NCBI GenBank assembly: GCA_022447925.1 | Contig: JAKUTS010000003.1 | Coordinates: 1-64,000, forward strand | DNA length: 64,000 bases | Direction of reading: 5' to 3' | Source: SAR202 cluster bacterium | GTDB lineage: Bacteria; Chloroflexota; Dehalococcoidia; Lucifugimonadales; UBA2962 | Shown here: piece after piece, positions 29,286 to 39,752 of the stretch | Layout of the letters: every line of letters starts with the position of its first letter | Position numbering within the stretch: position 1 is the first letter of the stretch | Translations under genes and position numbers: made by a program | Notes under the pieces: generated by a model | The model's database searches: none | The model's input: only the letters and a program-made list of their open reading frames with translations | Told to the model about the DNA's origin: nothing

Positions 29286-30485
29286 TTAGTCCTGATACAC
29301 TTCCACCGATGCTAGCATCCCATCTTTACCTACTCCAGCCATAATTAGTACCCTTCCGTCAGACAGTCGTGTGACAGCTGGTCGAATTCGACCAGTATTT
29401 AAAGTTCCAGCAATACTCCAAGCTAACGTATTAGGATCAAAAATCTCGGTATCTGTAAGATAGCCAATTCCGCCAGTAACTAATACCGTTCCATCTCTTA
29501 AAAGTAAAGCGGCATGGTCACCTCTGGACGTGTTAGTTTCGCCTGCAAGTGTCCATGTATCTGTCTCTGGATCGTATATCTCAGCCAATGTTAATTTGCC
29601 TTTACCTCCAACCACTAATACCTTTCCATCCGATAAAACAGTTGCCGTATGGGCGACTCTACCCTTTGTCATGTCCGCACCAAATTTCCAAGTGTTTGTA
29701 TTTGGATCGTAGATCTCTATGGACTTCAAGTACGGTCCATCTGTTTTTCCTCCACCTATAACTAAAACTTTTCCATCGTTGAGAACCAATGCTGAGTGGT
29801 TAGCTCTCTTTTCCGACATTGGAGCAGCTTCTGTCCATGTTTCCAGCTCAGGATCAAATATCTCTGTTTCTTTACTTAATGCAACTTGAAATCCGACGTC
29901 CTCATCATAAGACGAGCCACCTATAACCATGAATCTACCGTCATTTAAAGTCACCGCACCCATTTCATTATGAGATCTGATCATGTCTGGGCCCATGCTA
30001 AAAGTTCCAGTATCTGAATCCAATATCTCAGTTGAGATTAAAGGATCTCTGGCACCACTTAATCCACCTATAACCATAACGTTGCCGTTTGGCAGCTCGA
30101 AGAGAACAGGAGACATACGCTCTTCCTTCATTTCACCAGTGAATGTCCACTGATTTTTAACGGGATCAAATATCTCAACAGTACGATTGAAATTCCCGCT
30201 TTGTGCTTGCATGCCTACTTCTTTTCCTCCTGCAGCAATTAAGTTTCCATTACTTAAAACTAATAATGCAAAACGATCACGCTTAGACTCCATAGCTTGC
30301 CCTAGTTCAAATGACAGAGACTTTTTGCCGACGTCTCCTTGTGCCACAGCATCCGATTCGTTTGAAATTGTCCGTGATTCTGACGTTTCTTCAGCCCCGC
30401 AGGATATTACTATTAAAGTCAGAATAACTGATATAGCCAAATATAATAATTTGTTATTAATCGGTATGTGGTTAGAGGTAGTCAT
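29286..30485 (-). CDS. Kelch-repeat lipoprotein
   Basis: Lipobox LIVISC; repeats such as LNDGKVLVIGGGKTDGPYLKSIEIYDPNTNTWKFGADM and LSDGKVLVVGGKG...EIYDPETDTWTLAG. Confidence 0.9.
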   Translation of the reverse strand: MTTSNHIPINNKLLYLAISVILTLIVISCGAEETSESRTISNESDAVAQGDVGKKSLSFELGQAMESKRDRFALLVLSNGNLIAAGGKEVGMQAQSGNFNRTVEIFDPVKNQWTFTGEMKEERMSPVLFELPNGNVMVIGGLSGARDPLISTEILDSDTGTFSMGPDMIRSHNEMGAVTLNDGRFMVIGGSSYDEDVGFQVALSKETEIFDPELETWTEAAPMSEKRANHSALVLNDGKVLVIGGGKTDGPYLKSIEIYDPNTNTWKFGADMTKGRVAHTATVLSDGKVLVVGGKGKLTLAEIYDPETDTWTLAGETNTSRGDHAALLLRDGTVLVTGGIGYLTDTEIFDPNTLAWSIAGTLNTGRIRPAVTRLSDGRVLIMAGVGKDGMLASVEVYQD

Positions 30486-30512
30486 ATTTTTGAACCTTAA
30501 TTCGATTTATTT

Positions 30513-31016
30513 TTAATCGTCAGACCCATCAATTGCCTGCGTGTTGGAGCTTCGTTTAATAACCATTTTACTTATGTATGAGAGCTTAAACATAATTAAT
30601 GATATCGATAACCAAAAAGTAACTAGCCCGCCATAAAGTCCAACCAGAATAACCCATTTAAAAACAAGCCAATCAGTGCCTGTTTTTTGATCTCTAAATT
30701 CTGGTACTAGTCCTGATATGACAAGAAATCCTGCTGTGGCAATTAGCGCGAGAATCGCAGCAATATCATATGTATGCTCATTTGAATTATTTCTACTCGA
30801 GAGTTTTATTGCAAGGCCAGAGACCAAGATAGTAATAATTGGTAAAACATAAGGAAATGCCGACCCTGTTGCAGAATCCTGATTGTTAGCAAATGATGAG
30901 AACCAAAAGAATATGGATACTGCAGCAAATCCAGTTGCAACCAATCCGAAAATCAATATTAAAGAATCAAAAAGCTTCATTGAGTTCTTAGTTAGTGTAA
31001 GTAAGTTAATATTCAT
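30513..31016 (-). CDS. Hypothetical membrane protein
   Basis: Several predicted TM segments by eye; no recognised family. Confidence 0.55.
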   Translation of the reverse strand: MNINLLTLTKNSMKLFDSLILIFGLVATGFAAVSIFFWFSSFANNQDSATGSAFPYVLPIITILVSGLAIKLSSRNNSNEHTYDIAAILALIATAGFLVISGLVPEFRDQKTGTDWLVFKWVILVGLYGGLVTFWLSISLIMFKLSYISKMVIKRSSNTQAIDGSDD

Positions 31017-31158
31017 AATAATCCTTACTTATTTTTCCATAATACTGCGTTTTAACCAAGCATTAGTTAAAAGACCTGATTTAACTTTAAGTTGATTGAC
31101 GCTTTTTATTAACCAAAATAAACTCATTATTTATTCTCATAAGAACTGAAATTATTAA

Positions 31159-32217
31159 ATGAACACTAAAGAATTTAATGGACAGATTAATACTGTATTA
31201 GGTCCGATATCTCCAGAAGATTTAGGAGCGACCTTAACACATGAACACCTGTTAACTAGTCTGGATTGTTACTACCAAACTCCAGAGGAATCATCACAAC
31301 GTCTGTTAGCTAGTGAAAAACTTTCGTTTAAAAATATTGGCAAAATGCCTGGTAAATGGCTTCATCATCCTGAATCTATGAACTTGTCAGATATATCAAT
31401 TGCTATTGAAGAGGTTATGGACTGGAAACTAGAAGGCGGAGGTGCAGTTGTGGATGCAACATCGATTGGCATAGGAAGAGACCCAATGGGCTTGGCTAAA
31501 ATTGCAAGAGCTACGGGACTCAACATAATCATGGGATGCGGTTACTATTTACCTTCGAGCTACGCTGTAAACATGGATTTTGTAACACAAAAAGATATTG
31601 AGATTGAGATTGTAAATGATTTGATAGCTGGAGTAGGCGGTACAGGGATAAAGAGTGGAATAATAGGAGAAATTGGGTGCGACTTTCCTTTAACCAAAAA
31701 CATCAAAAAGGTTTTATGCGCTGCTGTTGAAGCGCAAAAAGTTACAGGAGCTCCTATTTTGATTCATCCAGGTCATAGCCCTCATGCACCAATTGAGATA
31801 GTTGAAATTTTACTTAAACATGGTGCAGCAAGGGACAATATAATCATTGGTCATCTAGATGCCAGGATTGTCGATTATTCAATTTTGCCAGAGTTAGGTA
31901 ATACTGGCGTGTTTTTAGAATTAGATACCTTTGGCATTGAAGACACTGAGTTTGGTGGTAGTCATATGGCAAGCGATATTCCTAGTGATTTTCAACGCAT
32001 TGAGATGGTTAAGTTTTTAATCGATAACGGTTATGAAGACCAAATTTTGATAGCACATGATGTCTGCGACCAGTGGAGATATAAACGTTTTGGTGGCAAA
32101 AACTATGGTCACATTTTAAATTCTATAGTTCCAAGGATGCTTGTTCATGGAATATCAAGAAAACAAGTAAAAAAAATAATATATGATAATCCAGCTCGTT
32201 CATTAACTTTTAAATAA
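31159..32217 (+). CDS. Phosphotriesterase-family metal-dependent hydrolase
   Basis: LGATLTHEHLLTSLDCYY, IIGEIGCDFPLT, ILIHPGHSPHAP, IIGHLDAR, ILIAHDVC. Confidence 0.88.
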   Translation: MNTKEFNGQINTVLGPISPEDLGATLTHEHLLTSLDCYYQTPEESSQRLLASEKLSFKNIGKMPGKWLHHPESMNLSDISIAIEEVMDWKLEGGGAVVDATSIGIGRDPMGLAKIARATGLNIIMGCGYYLPSSYAVNMDFVTQKDIEIEIVNDLIAGVGGTGIKSGIIGEIGCDFPLTKNIKKVLCAAVEAQKVTGAPILIHPGHSPHAPIEIVEILLKHGAARDNIIIGHLDARIVDYSILPELGNTGVFLELDTFGIEDTEFGGSHMASDIPSDFQRIEMVKFLIDNGYEDQILIAHDVCDQWRYKRFGGKNYGHILNSIVPRMLVHGISRKQVKKIIYDNPARSLTFK

Positions 32218-32227
32218 CGGATTTAAG

Positions 32228-34573
32228 ATGAAATTTTCAGAAGACAGTTTGCAAATAGGATTACCTGATACAGATTCTAATTTCGATTTAACTGGTTTGA
32301 CATCAACGGTTGAAATCAGACGAGATAAATATGGTATACCTCATGTAAGAGCTAATAATGTGAAAGATGTTTTTTTTGGCCAAGGATTTGTGACTGCCCA
32401 AGACCGTCTTTGGCATATGGATTATGATCGAATGCGCGCATATGGAAGGTGGGCAGAATATGCTGGTGAGCAAGGATTGGAGAATGATTTATTTACAAGG
32501 CCATTGCAGATATATTCATCTGTTATCCGTGATTACGCTGAACTAGATGAAAATACAATCGAGATGCTTGATGCATATGCGTCCGGCGTTAACGCATTTA
32601 TTCATTCCGCTAAAGATTTGCCCGTGGAATATGAATTAATTAATTCGACGCCCGAACAGTGGTATCCGTGGGACTGTTTGGCTGTTTACAAAATAAGGCA
32701 TGTAATGATGGGTGGATTTGAACCGAAGTTAACTAGGGCACGATTAGTTAACGAAATTGGCCCAGAAAAGACATCTGAATTGTATAAAGGTTATCAACCA
32801 AACCATTTGTTGGTTGTTCCGCCTGGGCAAATATATTCAGGCCCATATGCAAAAGGGGAAAGTATATTTAAAGAAATGAGTCAACACATCTTAGGTTTAA
32901 CAGAACCGGATTCAGGCTCGAATAGTTGGGTTTTGGACGGCACTAGAACGAAAAGTGGATTACCTTTGATTGGTGGCGATCCTCATAGAGGTCTCGATGT
33001 GCCAAATGTGTATTATCAGAATCATCTTGCTTGCGATGAATTTGACGTTATAGGGATGTCTTTTCCAGGGTGTCCGGGATTTCCCCATTTTGGGCATAAC
33101 AACAATGTGGCTTGGTGTGTAACTCATGCCATGTCAGACTATCAGGATCTTTATATTGAGAAATTTAACCCGAATGACGCGAGCCAATATGAATACGAAG
33201 GTAAATGGCTCAATGCTCAAATTATTCCTGATACGATAAAAGTTCGTGATTCTCATGATCGATCGATTGAACTAGTATCTACAATACATGGACCAATTAT
33301 CTCAGGTAAACCCGCTGACGGAAAAGCAATAGCAATTAAATATACCGCCCTCGAACCTGACAATAAAAACGCAGATTCGATCAGGTCTATGCTTTCAGTA
33401 GAAAATGTAGATCATATGGACGCTTGTATGAAGGATTGGGTCGATCCTTGTAATAACTTTGTTTTTGCTGACGTCGAAGGATCAATTCGGTACTTAAATC
33501 GGGGTAAGATACCGATTCGGCCTGAGCAAAATGTTTGGTTACCTGTGCCTGGTTGGACCAGTGAGGGAGAGTGGGATGGTTATGTAAAACACGAAGATCT
33601 TCCTAGAATTGTTAATCCTGAGGTAGGCTTTATTGTCACAGCTAATCAAAAGATTGTAGACGATAACTACCCCTATCTACTCTCTTTAGACTATGCTCCG
33701 GGATATAGGGCTCAGGTAATTCATGATTTAGTTAAAGATCTGAAGAATGCTGAATTAAAGGACATGACTGAAATACATTCAGCATGTCGATCGATTCCTG
33801 CTGAAGTTTATTGCAGCTTACTTAAAAACGTAGACTCTCCAAGCAAAAGATTCGAAGAAGTTAAAAACTTGTTGATTGATTGGGATGGATCTATGAATAA
33901 GGAGTCCATTGAACCTACGATTTATTCAGCTATGAGAATCACATTAAACAAAAAGCTTGTAGAACATAATTTAGGTGATATCGCAGAGAGTGCTGCGAAT
34001 GCTGCAGGCAGTGGCACGGGTATACCTGGCCTGATGAGACAATTAGAGGCTTTGTTTGTAGCTCATGCGAAAGACAACAATACCGAGCTATTACCTGATG
34101 GTTTAGAGTGGAGTTCATTAGTTAAAGACTCTCTTGTCGATGGGGTTCAATGGTTAACTGAGTGGATTGGAGAGGATATCCATTGTTGGAAATGGGGTAA
34201 TGTTCACAAGACTGATCCTACTCACACACTATCAGATACTTTTCCTGATATATCTGATTCATTTAATCCACCCTCTATAGGTTTAAGTGGAGATGGCGAC
34301 ACACCGCACGCTGGATTTTTTGGACCAGCTAAACCATTTAATATAATGTCTACTTCAGTAGCACGATATGTGTTTGATTTGTCTAATTGGGAGCAGTGCC
34401 ATTGGATCGTTCCATTCGGATCCTCTGGCCACCCAGGCAGCATACATTACTATGACCAGATGGAGATGTGGAGTCAGAGCAAGCTGATACCGATGTTTTA
34501 CGATTGGCAGGTTATTAGAGACAATTCAATATCGTTTCAGGTTTTAAAGCCTTTAACTAAGGGAGATAAATGA
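32228..34573 (+). CDS. Penicillin acylase family (Ntn) hydrolase
   Basis: GSNSWVLDGTRTKSGLPLIGGDPHR nucleophile region; EIRRDKYGIPHVRANNVKDVFFGQGFVTAQDRLWHMD. Confidence 0.93.
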   Translation: MKFSEDSLQIGLPDTDSNFDLTGLTSTVEIRRDKYGIPHVRANNVKDVFFGQGFVTAQDRLWHMDYDRMRAYGRWAEYAGEQGLENDLFTRPLQIYSSVIRDYAELDENTIEMLDAYASGVNAFIHSAKDLPVEYELINSTPEQWYPWDCLAVYKIRHVMMGGFEPKLTRARLVNEIGPEKTSELYKGYQPNHLLVVPPGQIYSGPYAKGESIFKEMSQHILGLTEPDSGSNSWVLDGTRTKSGLPLIGGDPHRGLDVPNVYYQNHLACDEFDVIGMSFPGCPGFPHFGHNNNVAWCVTHAMSDYQDLYIEKFNPNDASQYEYEGKWLNAQIIPDTIKVRDSHDRSIELVSTIHGPIISGKPADGKAIAIKYTALEPDNKNADSIRSMLSVENVDHMDACMKDWVDPCNNFVFADVEGSIRYLNRGKIPIRPEQNVWLPVPGWTSEGEWDGYVKHEDLPRIVNPEVGFIVTANQKIVDDNYPYLLSLDYAPGYRAQVIHDLVKDLKNAELKDMTEIHSACRSIPAEVYCSLLKNVDSPSKRFEEVKNLLIDWDGSMNKESIEPTIYSAMRITLNKKLVEHNLGDIAESAANAAGSGTGIPGLMRQLEALFVAHAKDNNTELLPDGLEWSSLVKDSLVDGVQWLTEWIGEDIHCWKWGNVHKTDPTHTLSDTFPDISDSFNPPSIGLSGDGDTPHAGFFGPAKPFNIMSTSVARYVFDLSNWEQCHWIVPFGSSGHPGSIHYYDQMEMWSQSKLIPMFYDWQVIRDNSISFQVLKPLTKGDK

Positions 34574-36459
34574 GCAATAATCAATATCAGGGGTCAGTAC
34601 AATCGTATGACTCCATCTGTGACCAAAATGTTACGGTTACTGCCCGTGATGGAATTAAGCTGGCTACAGACATATATTTTCCAGCTGCAAATGAAACTAA
34701 AGTAAACGGTAAGTTTCCGGTGATCTTGGAACGTACTCCCTATGATAAATCTTCTCCATCTAACGTATACAAAGCTAAATTTTTCGCCCGACGCGGTTAT
34801 ATATGTGCTATCCAGGACGTGAGAGGCAGGTTCCAATCTGGAGGCATATGGTATCCATTTGCTAAAGAAGCAAATGATGGATTCGATACAGTTGAGTGGT
34901 TAGGTACGCAGAGCTGGTCTGATGGCAAAGTCGGAACTATGGGTGATTCATATGCAGGTAGTGACCAGTCTGCTCTTGCAACCTTAAATCCCCCCCATCT
35001 GTCAACGATGATAGTAGCTGTAGGTGCTTCCAATTACTTTCATTCATCTATGAGGCAAAACGGGGCGCTTGAGCAACGTTTTCACATATACACTTTTCGG
35101 ATGGCTGCAAATAGTAAAGAAGCTGAGGCTAATCCAGCTATAAAAAAACACCTTCAGAAAATTTGGCCTGATGGACTTAGGGAAATAATTAATACTTTTC
35201 CAGTGCGGAAAGGCTCAACGATTTTGAGAGAGTTGCCGAATTATGAACAGTGGGCAGTGGATATATTAACCAACGTAAAGTACGACGAGTATTGGAAACA
35301 ACGAGGATATGCAATAAACGAATATATCGAAGAGCATGCGGACGTACCATCTTTATACTTGGGAGGCTGGTACGATACTTATCCAAGGAACACGATACAA
35401 AACTTCCTAGATTTCTCGGCTAATAAGGACTCTGATCAAAGACTTTTAATGGGCCCATGGACACATGGAGAATATGAGGTTACATATGCTGGAGATTCTG
35501 ATTTCGGCATAGAATCACATATAAATTACAACGACTTAAAACTTAGCTGGTTTGATCATTATTTAAAAGGCATGGATACTGAGGTATCTTCATGGACTAA
35601 CGTTAAATTTTTTACTATGGGTACTGGGGATGGAAATATTGATTACGAGGGTCGACTGAGAAGAGGAGGTTATTGGAGAACTTCCTCAGACTGGCCTCTA
35701 AAGTCTACAGAATACAAAGAGTTTTATTTAGATCGAAACGGCAGGCTCACTGCGGAAATACTTGATTTAGATAACGAGAGTTATAGCACGTTCACTTTCG
35801 ATCCTAAGAATCCAGTTCCTACCATAGGAGGTTCATTATCAGCTGCGGCTCCATGGCTGTGTCCAGGCGCATTTGACCAAAGAGGCGACCCTGATCGTTT
35901 TATTGGTAGCAATAATAAATTACCGTTAAATTCCAGGGACGACATTTTGACTTTTCAGACAGAAGAATTAGATATAGATACGGAGGTAACTGGGCCTATT
36001 AAGGTTAAGTTATGGATTGCATCTTCAGCCAAAGATACTGATTTCACGGTAAAGCTGATAGATTTATTTCCTTCCACAGATGAATATGTTGAAGGTTTGG
36101 CGATCAATATTACTGATTCCATTATGAGGACGAGATTCAGAAATGGATGGGAAAAGGAAGAGTTAATGGAGCCAGGAACTCCTTACCTTATCGAATTTGA
36201 TCTTTTTCCCACTTCGAATATATTTAAAGCCGGTCACAGGATACGGATTGATGTTTCTTCTAGTAATTGGCCTCGATTTGATGTTAATAACAATACAGGT
36301 GGCAAGATAGGTATAGATAAATCATATATCTCTGCAGAGCAGACTGTTTTTCATAATCAAATGATGCCTTCATGTGTGATTTTACCCTTACAGCCTTCTC
36401 GGCATTTAATTCTTCCAGATCCATCAATGGGCCATATTGGGTCGCCTACCGGAATATAA
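34570..36459 (+). CDS. CocE/NonD (X-Pro dipeptidyl-peptidase-like) hydrolase
   Basis: ERTPYDK, QDVRGRFQSGG, GDSYAGSDQ nucleophile elbow; 4-nt ATGA overlap with upstream CDS. Confidence 0.92.
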   Translation: MSNNQYQGSVQSYDSICDQNVTVTARDGIKLATDIYFPAANETKVNGKFPVILERTPYDKSSPSNVYKAKFFARRGYICAIQDVRGRFQSGGIWYPFAKEANDGFDTVEWLGTQSWSDGKVGTMGDSYAGSDQSALATLNPPHLSTMIVAVGASNYFHSSMRQNGALEQRFHIYTFRMAANSKEAEANPAIKKHLQKIWPDGLREIINTFPVRKGSTILRELPNYEQWAVDILTNVKYDEYWKQRGYAINEYIEEHADVPSLYLGGWYDTYPRNTIQNFLDFSANKDSDQRLLMGPWTHGEYEVTYAGDSDFGIESHINYNDLKLSWFDHYLKGMDTEVSSWTNVKFFTMGTGDGNIDYEGRLRRGGYWRTSSDWPLKSTEYKEFYLDRNGRLTAEILDLDNESYSTFTFDPKNPVPTIGGSLSAAAPWLCPGAFDQRGDPDRFIGSNNKLPLNSRDDILTFQTEELDIDTEVTGPIKVKLWIASSAKDTDFTVKLIDLFPSTDEYVEGLAINITDSIMRTRFRNGWEKEELMEPGTPYLIEFDLFPTSNIFKAGHRIRIDVSSSNWPRFDVNNNTGGKIGIDKSYISAEQTVFHNQMMPSCVILPLQPSRHLILPDPSMGHIGSPTGI

Positions 36460-36472
36460 TAGATTACAAAGA

Positions 36473-38011
36473 TTAGTTCAGCGCTTCCGCTTTAAATACA
36501 TAAGCGTCGCCAACTTTTTCTATAAGATTCCACGAATCTTTAATTTTTTGGATTGATGGGTGATTTTTATTAAAAACTAATTCGCGATCACAATTGTGGA
36601 ACAGGCTGCCGTCTAGTATGGAATCCTCTGTTATTAGATTTTGCTTTACCATTAGGCTTAAAGCAGCAGCTCCCCATTTGTCTGGTTCTGCATCATAAAT
36701 CTGTTCTCCGCTGCGTTTAAAAGAATGATAAGCGATATCTAGAATTTGACTAAGGTAATTTGTTTTGTCATGAATTTCAGCGACTAACCATGTGGCAAAG
36801 TAATGGGCTGCACCTTCCATAAGCCATCTGGTATTCGAGTTTCTCGGATCCCTCTCCCTCATGTCTTGACATTTCCCTTCCATTTCTAAGTCTTGCTGAA
36901 ATGCATGATATAACTCGTGAATTAAAAAGTTTTGGAAATTCTCTAGTGGCTCGTAAGATCGCATATTTTCAGTTACGCCCATTGCAACAATCCGGGTTTC
37001 TTCACATACCCCATGCATTGTGGAGGCATCTGCTCCATTTTCAAGCCAACTTCTGTAATCACTAAGATTGCGTCTAATGTCTCTACTATCGAGGCAAGGA
37101 TCACCGGCAAACCAATCCTCCACTTGGTCTAGAATAACCTCGATATCATTTTGAGTTAACAGTACTTCATGTTCCACGAATACTTGATCAGCATAATCCG
37201 ATCTAACAGGTTTCTCTGGCCTTTTCATTTCTCCTACGGGATAGATAAAGAAAAGAATCCTTGCTCTCCTGTTTTTCATTTTCGATTCCGCTAGATTAAT
37301 CCAGTTTTCTAGATCATTAATAGAGTAATCAGTATAGTTAATGATTTTGATTCCTGGAAAACTAGAATTTTGGCCCGCCTGCGCCTCAACGGTACTGTTT
37401 TCATCTTTATCGTAGCTTGAATCGATAAATTCCATTTCCACTGCCATTTTGCAAGCTTGTCTTAACTGATCATCTTCTAAGATTTCACAATTGATACTAC
37501 CCATTGACTCCATCAAATCTATGATATCTTCGATGTCCATGCCCTTATCTGCAGCAATTCGACACATATCTCTTTGCTCCAAATCAACAATGTCATCACA
37601 AATATCTCTGGACCTGCTCAATGCCTTTAAAAGGATCTTGTCCATCTCATGCAGTTCTTGGTCAATATCCAAGTCTTCCGTGGCGACAATTTCTTCTTCT
37701 GGCTCAGTGATTATTTCTACTTCTAATGAGTTCGTTTCGGCTTCCTCGAAAACATCAGTGCTCGATTGTTCCGATAGTGTCTGTTTTTCGTCATTTTCTG
37801 GAGCGAAATTACTTTTCTCAAGCTCGATGTTTTCGTTTTCGGGTTTATTTGATGATTCGATAGTTAGTTCAGTATAAACCTCTTCTGTTGGACTGAGCTC
37901 GCTATCTATTTTGGTCCTATTATTTTCTGAGCACCCTAATAATATTAATGCCAAAATCAGTAATAGAGTAAAGCATGAATTTTTTATTACGTGAACGGAT
38001 TGATTGCTCAT
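36473..38011 (-). CDS. Hypothetical lipoprotein with HELYH gluzincin-like motif
   Basis: Lipobox ALILLGCS; FLIHELYHAFQQD followed by WLMEGAAHYFATWL. Confidence 0.65.
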   Translation of the reverse strand: MSNQSVHVIKNSCFTLLLILALILLGCSENNRTKIDSELSPTEEVYTELTIESSNKPENENIELEKSNFAPENDEKQTLSEQSSTDVFEEAETNSLEVEIITEPEEEIVATEDLDIDQELHEMDKILLKALSRSRDICDDIVDLEQRDMCRIAADKGMDIEDIIDLMESMGSINCEILEDDQLRQACKMAVEMEFIDSSYDKDENSTVEAQAGQNSSFPGIKIINYTDYSINDLENWINLAESKMKNRRARILFFIYPVGEMKRPEKPVRSDYADQVFVEHEVLLTQNDIEVILDQVEDWFAGDPCLDSRDIRRNLSDYRSWLENGADASTMHGVCEETRIVAMGVTENMRSYEPLENFQNFLIHELYHAFQQDLEMEGKCQDMRERDPRNSNTRWLMEGAAHYFATWLVAEIHDKTNYLSQILDIAYHSFKRSGEQIYDAEPDKWGAAALSLMVKQNLITEDSILDGSLFHNCDRELVFNKNHPSIQKIKDSWNLIEKVGDAYVFKAEALN

Positions 38012-38052
38012 ATTGTTTTACTTTTGACCTTATTAAAAGTTGTTTCCAAATA

Positions 38053-38388
38053 TTAACGACCCATCATGTGTGCGAAACAGTCATCAATCGATATTTCTTT
38101 ACCTCTCATGTGTTGTTGTTCAAAGTGCTCGAACCAACCTAATTCTTGTATTCTTTTCTCAAAAATTTCTACTGTTTGTTTGTCTGGCATTTGCCATAAA
38201 GCGAGATATTCATAATCAAGTCGTTCAGCAGTCTCTGGGTCATTAATTGCCCAGCCGATAGCCTTGCAATCTGGCTCCAAAATATCCTTCACACCATCAC
38301 TTATTTTTTGAAAGAACTCTGATCTTTCGGTTTCTGATAACGCTAACCAAGATTCTTTTGCGCTCCATAACTCGAGGAATAAATACAT
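38053..38388 (-). CDS. Hypothetical protein (DUF6616-like)
   Basis: 111-aa ORF MYLFLELWSAKESWLALSETERSEFFQKI...; family assignment tentative. Confidence 0.5.
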   Translation of the reverse strand: MYLFLELWSAKESWLALSETERSEFFQKISDGVKDILEPDCKAIGWAINDPETAERLDYEYLALWQMPDKQTVEIFEKRIQELGWFEHFEQQHMRGKEISIDDCFAHMMGR

Positions 38389-38573
38389 GATATTGTCTCT
38401 CCTAGTACTACTGTTTAAATGTCATGTAAAGAAGTTTAGCTATATGTTCTACGCACATCAACTATTGTGATATGGGATAAAAGATTACTCAAAATGTTTT
38501 TGTTATTGGTATAATTATTTTTGTATAGCAGCTTATATTAGCGCATCATTTTTGAAATGAGAGGCATATAAAT

Positions 38574-39669
38574 ATGCAAGATAAATATCAGGAAATTAAA
38601 CTTATTCGCCAACGCGTATCTGATCTAATGGTGCGTCTTTGACGTTGAGTCAAAACAAACAGCGATAAATGAGCTAGAAAAAGAAGCATCCTCATCTGAA
38701 TTTTGGACTGATTCAAAAGTTGCACAAAATAGTATGAGAAACTTGGCCCAATTAAAAAAACAGGTGAATGATTGGAACACTTTATTTTCTGAAGTGGACG
38801 ATTTGGCTGAATTCACTAAACTCTGTATAAGTGAAGAGGATTCTTCAATGTTTGAATCCATTACAGATGACTTGCTTATGGTTAGGACCAAATCGGAACG
38901 CTTAGAGTTGGATTTATTCCTGTCAGGAGAATACGATAATCGAAATGCCATATTGACATTGCATGCAGGCGCAGGTGGAGTCGATTCACAAGATTGGGCG
39001 GAAATGCTTTTGCGAATGTATTCGCGATGGTCTAATTCTGCTGGAAATACAATAGAGATACTTGAATCATCTCCAGGTGATGAAGCTGGAATAAAAAGTG
39101 CTACATTGCAAATAAAAGGAGACAATGCCTACGGATATTTGAAAGCTGAAAAAGGAGTTCATCGTCTCGTTCGGCTTTCTCCATATGATTCCGATCATGC
39201 TAGACATACATCCTTTGCTTTAGTAGAGGTGGTGCCAGAGGTGGAAGAGGGGGTTGATATCGAAGTTGATACAGATGATTTACGGATTGACGTTTTCAAA
39301 GCTGGAGGGGCCGGCGGCCAGAGTGTCCAAAAGAATTCTACCGCTATTAGAATAACTCACATTCCTACGGGTATAAAAGTATCATGCCAAAACGAACGAT
39401 CTCAACACCAAAACAAAGTAATTGCCATGCGTATATTGGTGTCACGTTTAGCAGATTTGCAGCGAATACAACGTGAAAAACATATTTCTGAAATCAAAGG
39501 GAAGCATGTCTCTGCGGAATGGGGAAATCAGATCAGGAGCTATGTATTACATCCATACAAACTAGTTAAAGACCATCGAACCGGAGAAGAAACTGCAGAT
39601 GCTGACGGTGTATTGGACGGAGACATTGATCAGTTTATTAGGTCTTATCTCACGTCAACCGTTGGATAA
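38574..39669 (+). CDS. prfB: Peptide chain release factor 2 with programmed +1 frameshift
   Basis: ATG 38574 frame MQDKYQEIKLIRQRVSDLMVRL-TGA (38640-38642) in context CTTTGAC; +1 frame resumes LDVESKQTAINELEKEASSSEFWTDS and continues to GGAGGQSVQKNSTAIRITHIPTG. Confidence 0.95.
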
Positions 39670-39752
39670 ATGATTTAATATGGGCAACTTTATTCACTGC
39701 TCAGTCGTTGTAATTAGTGAAGGAAAAATAAACATAAAACATTGGAGCTAAC

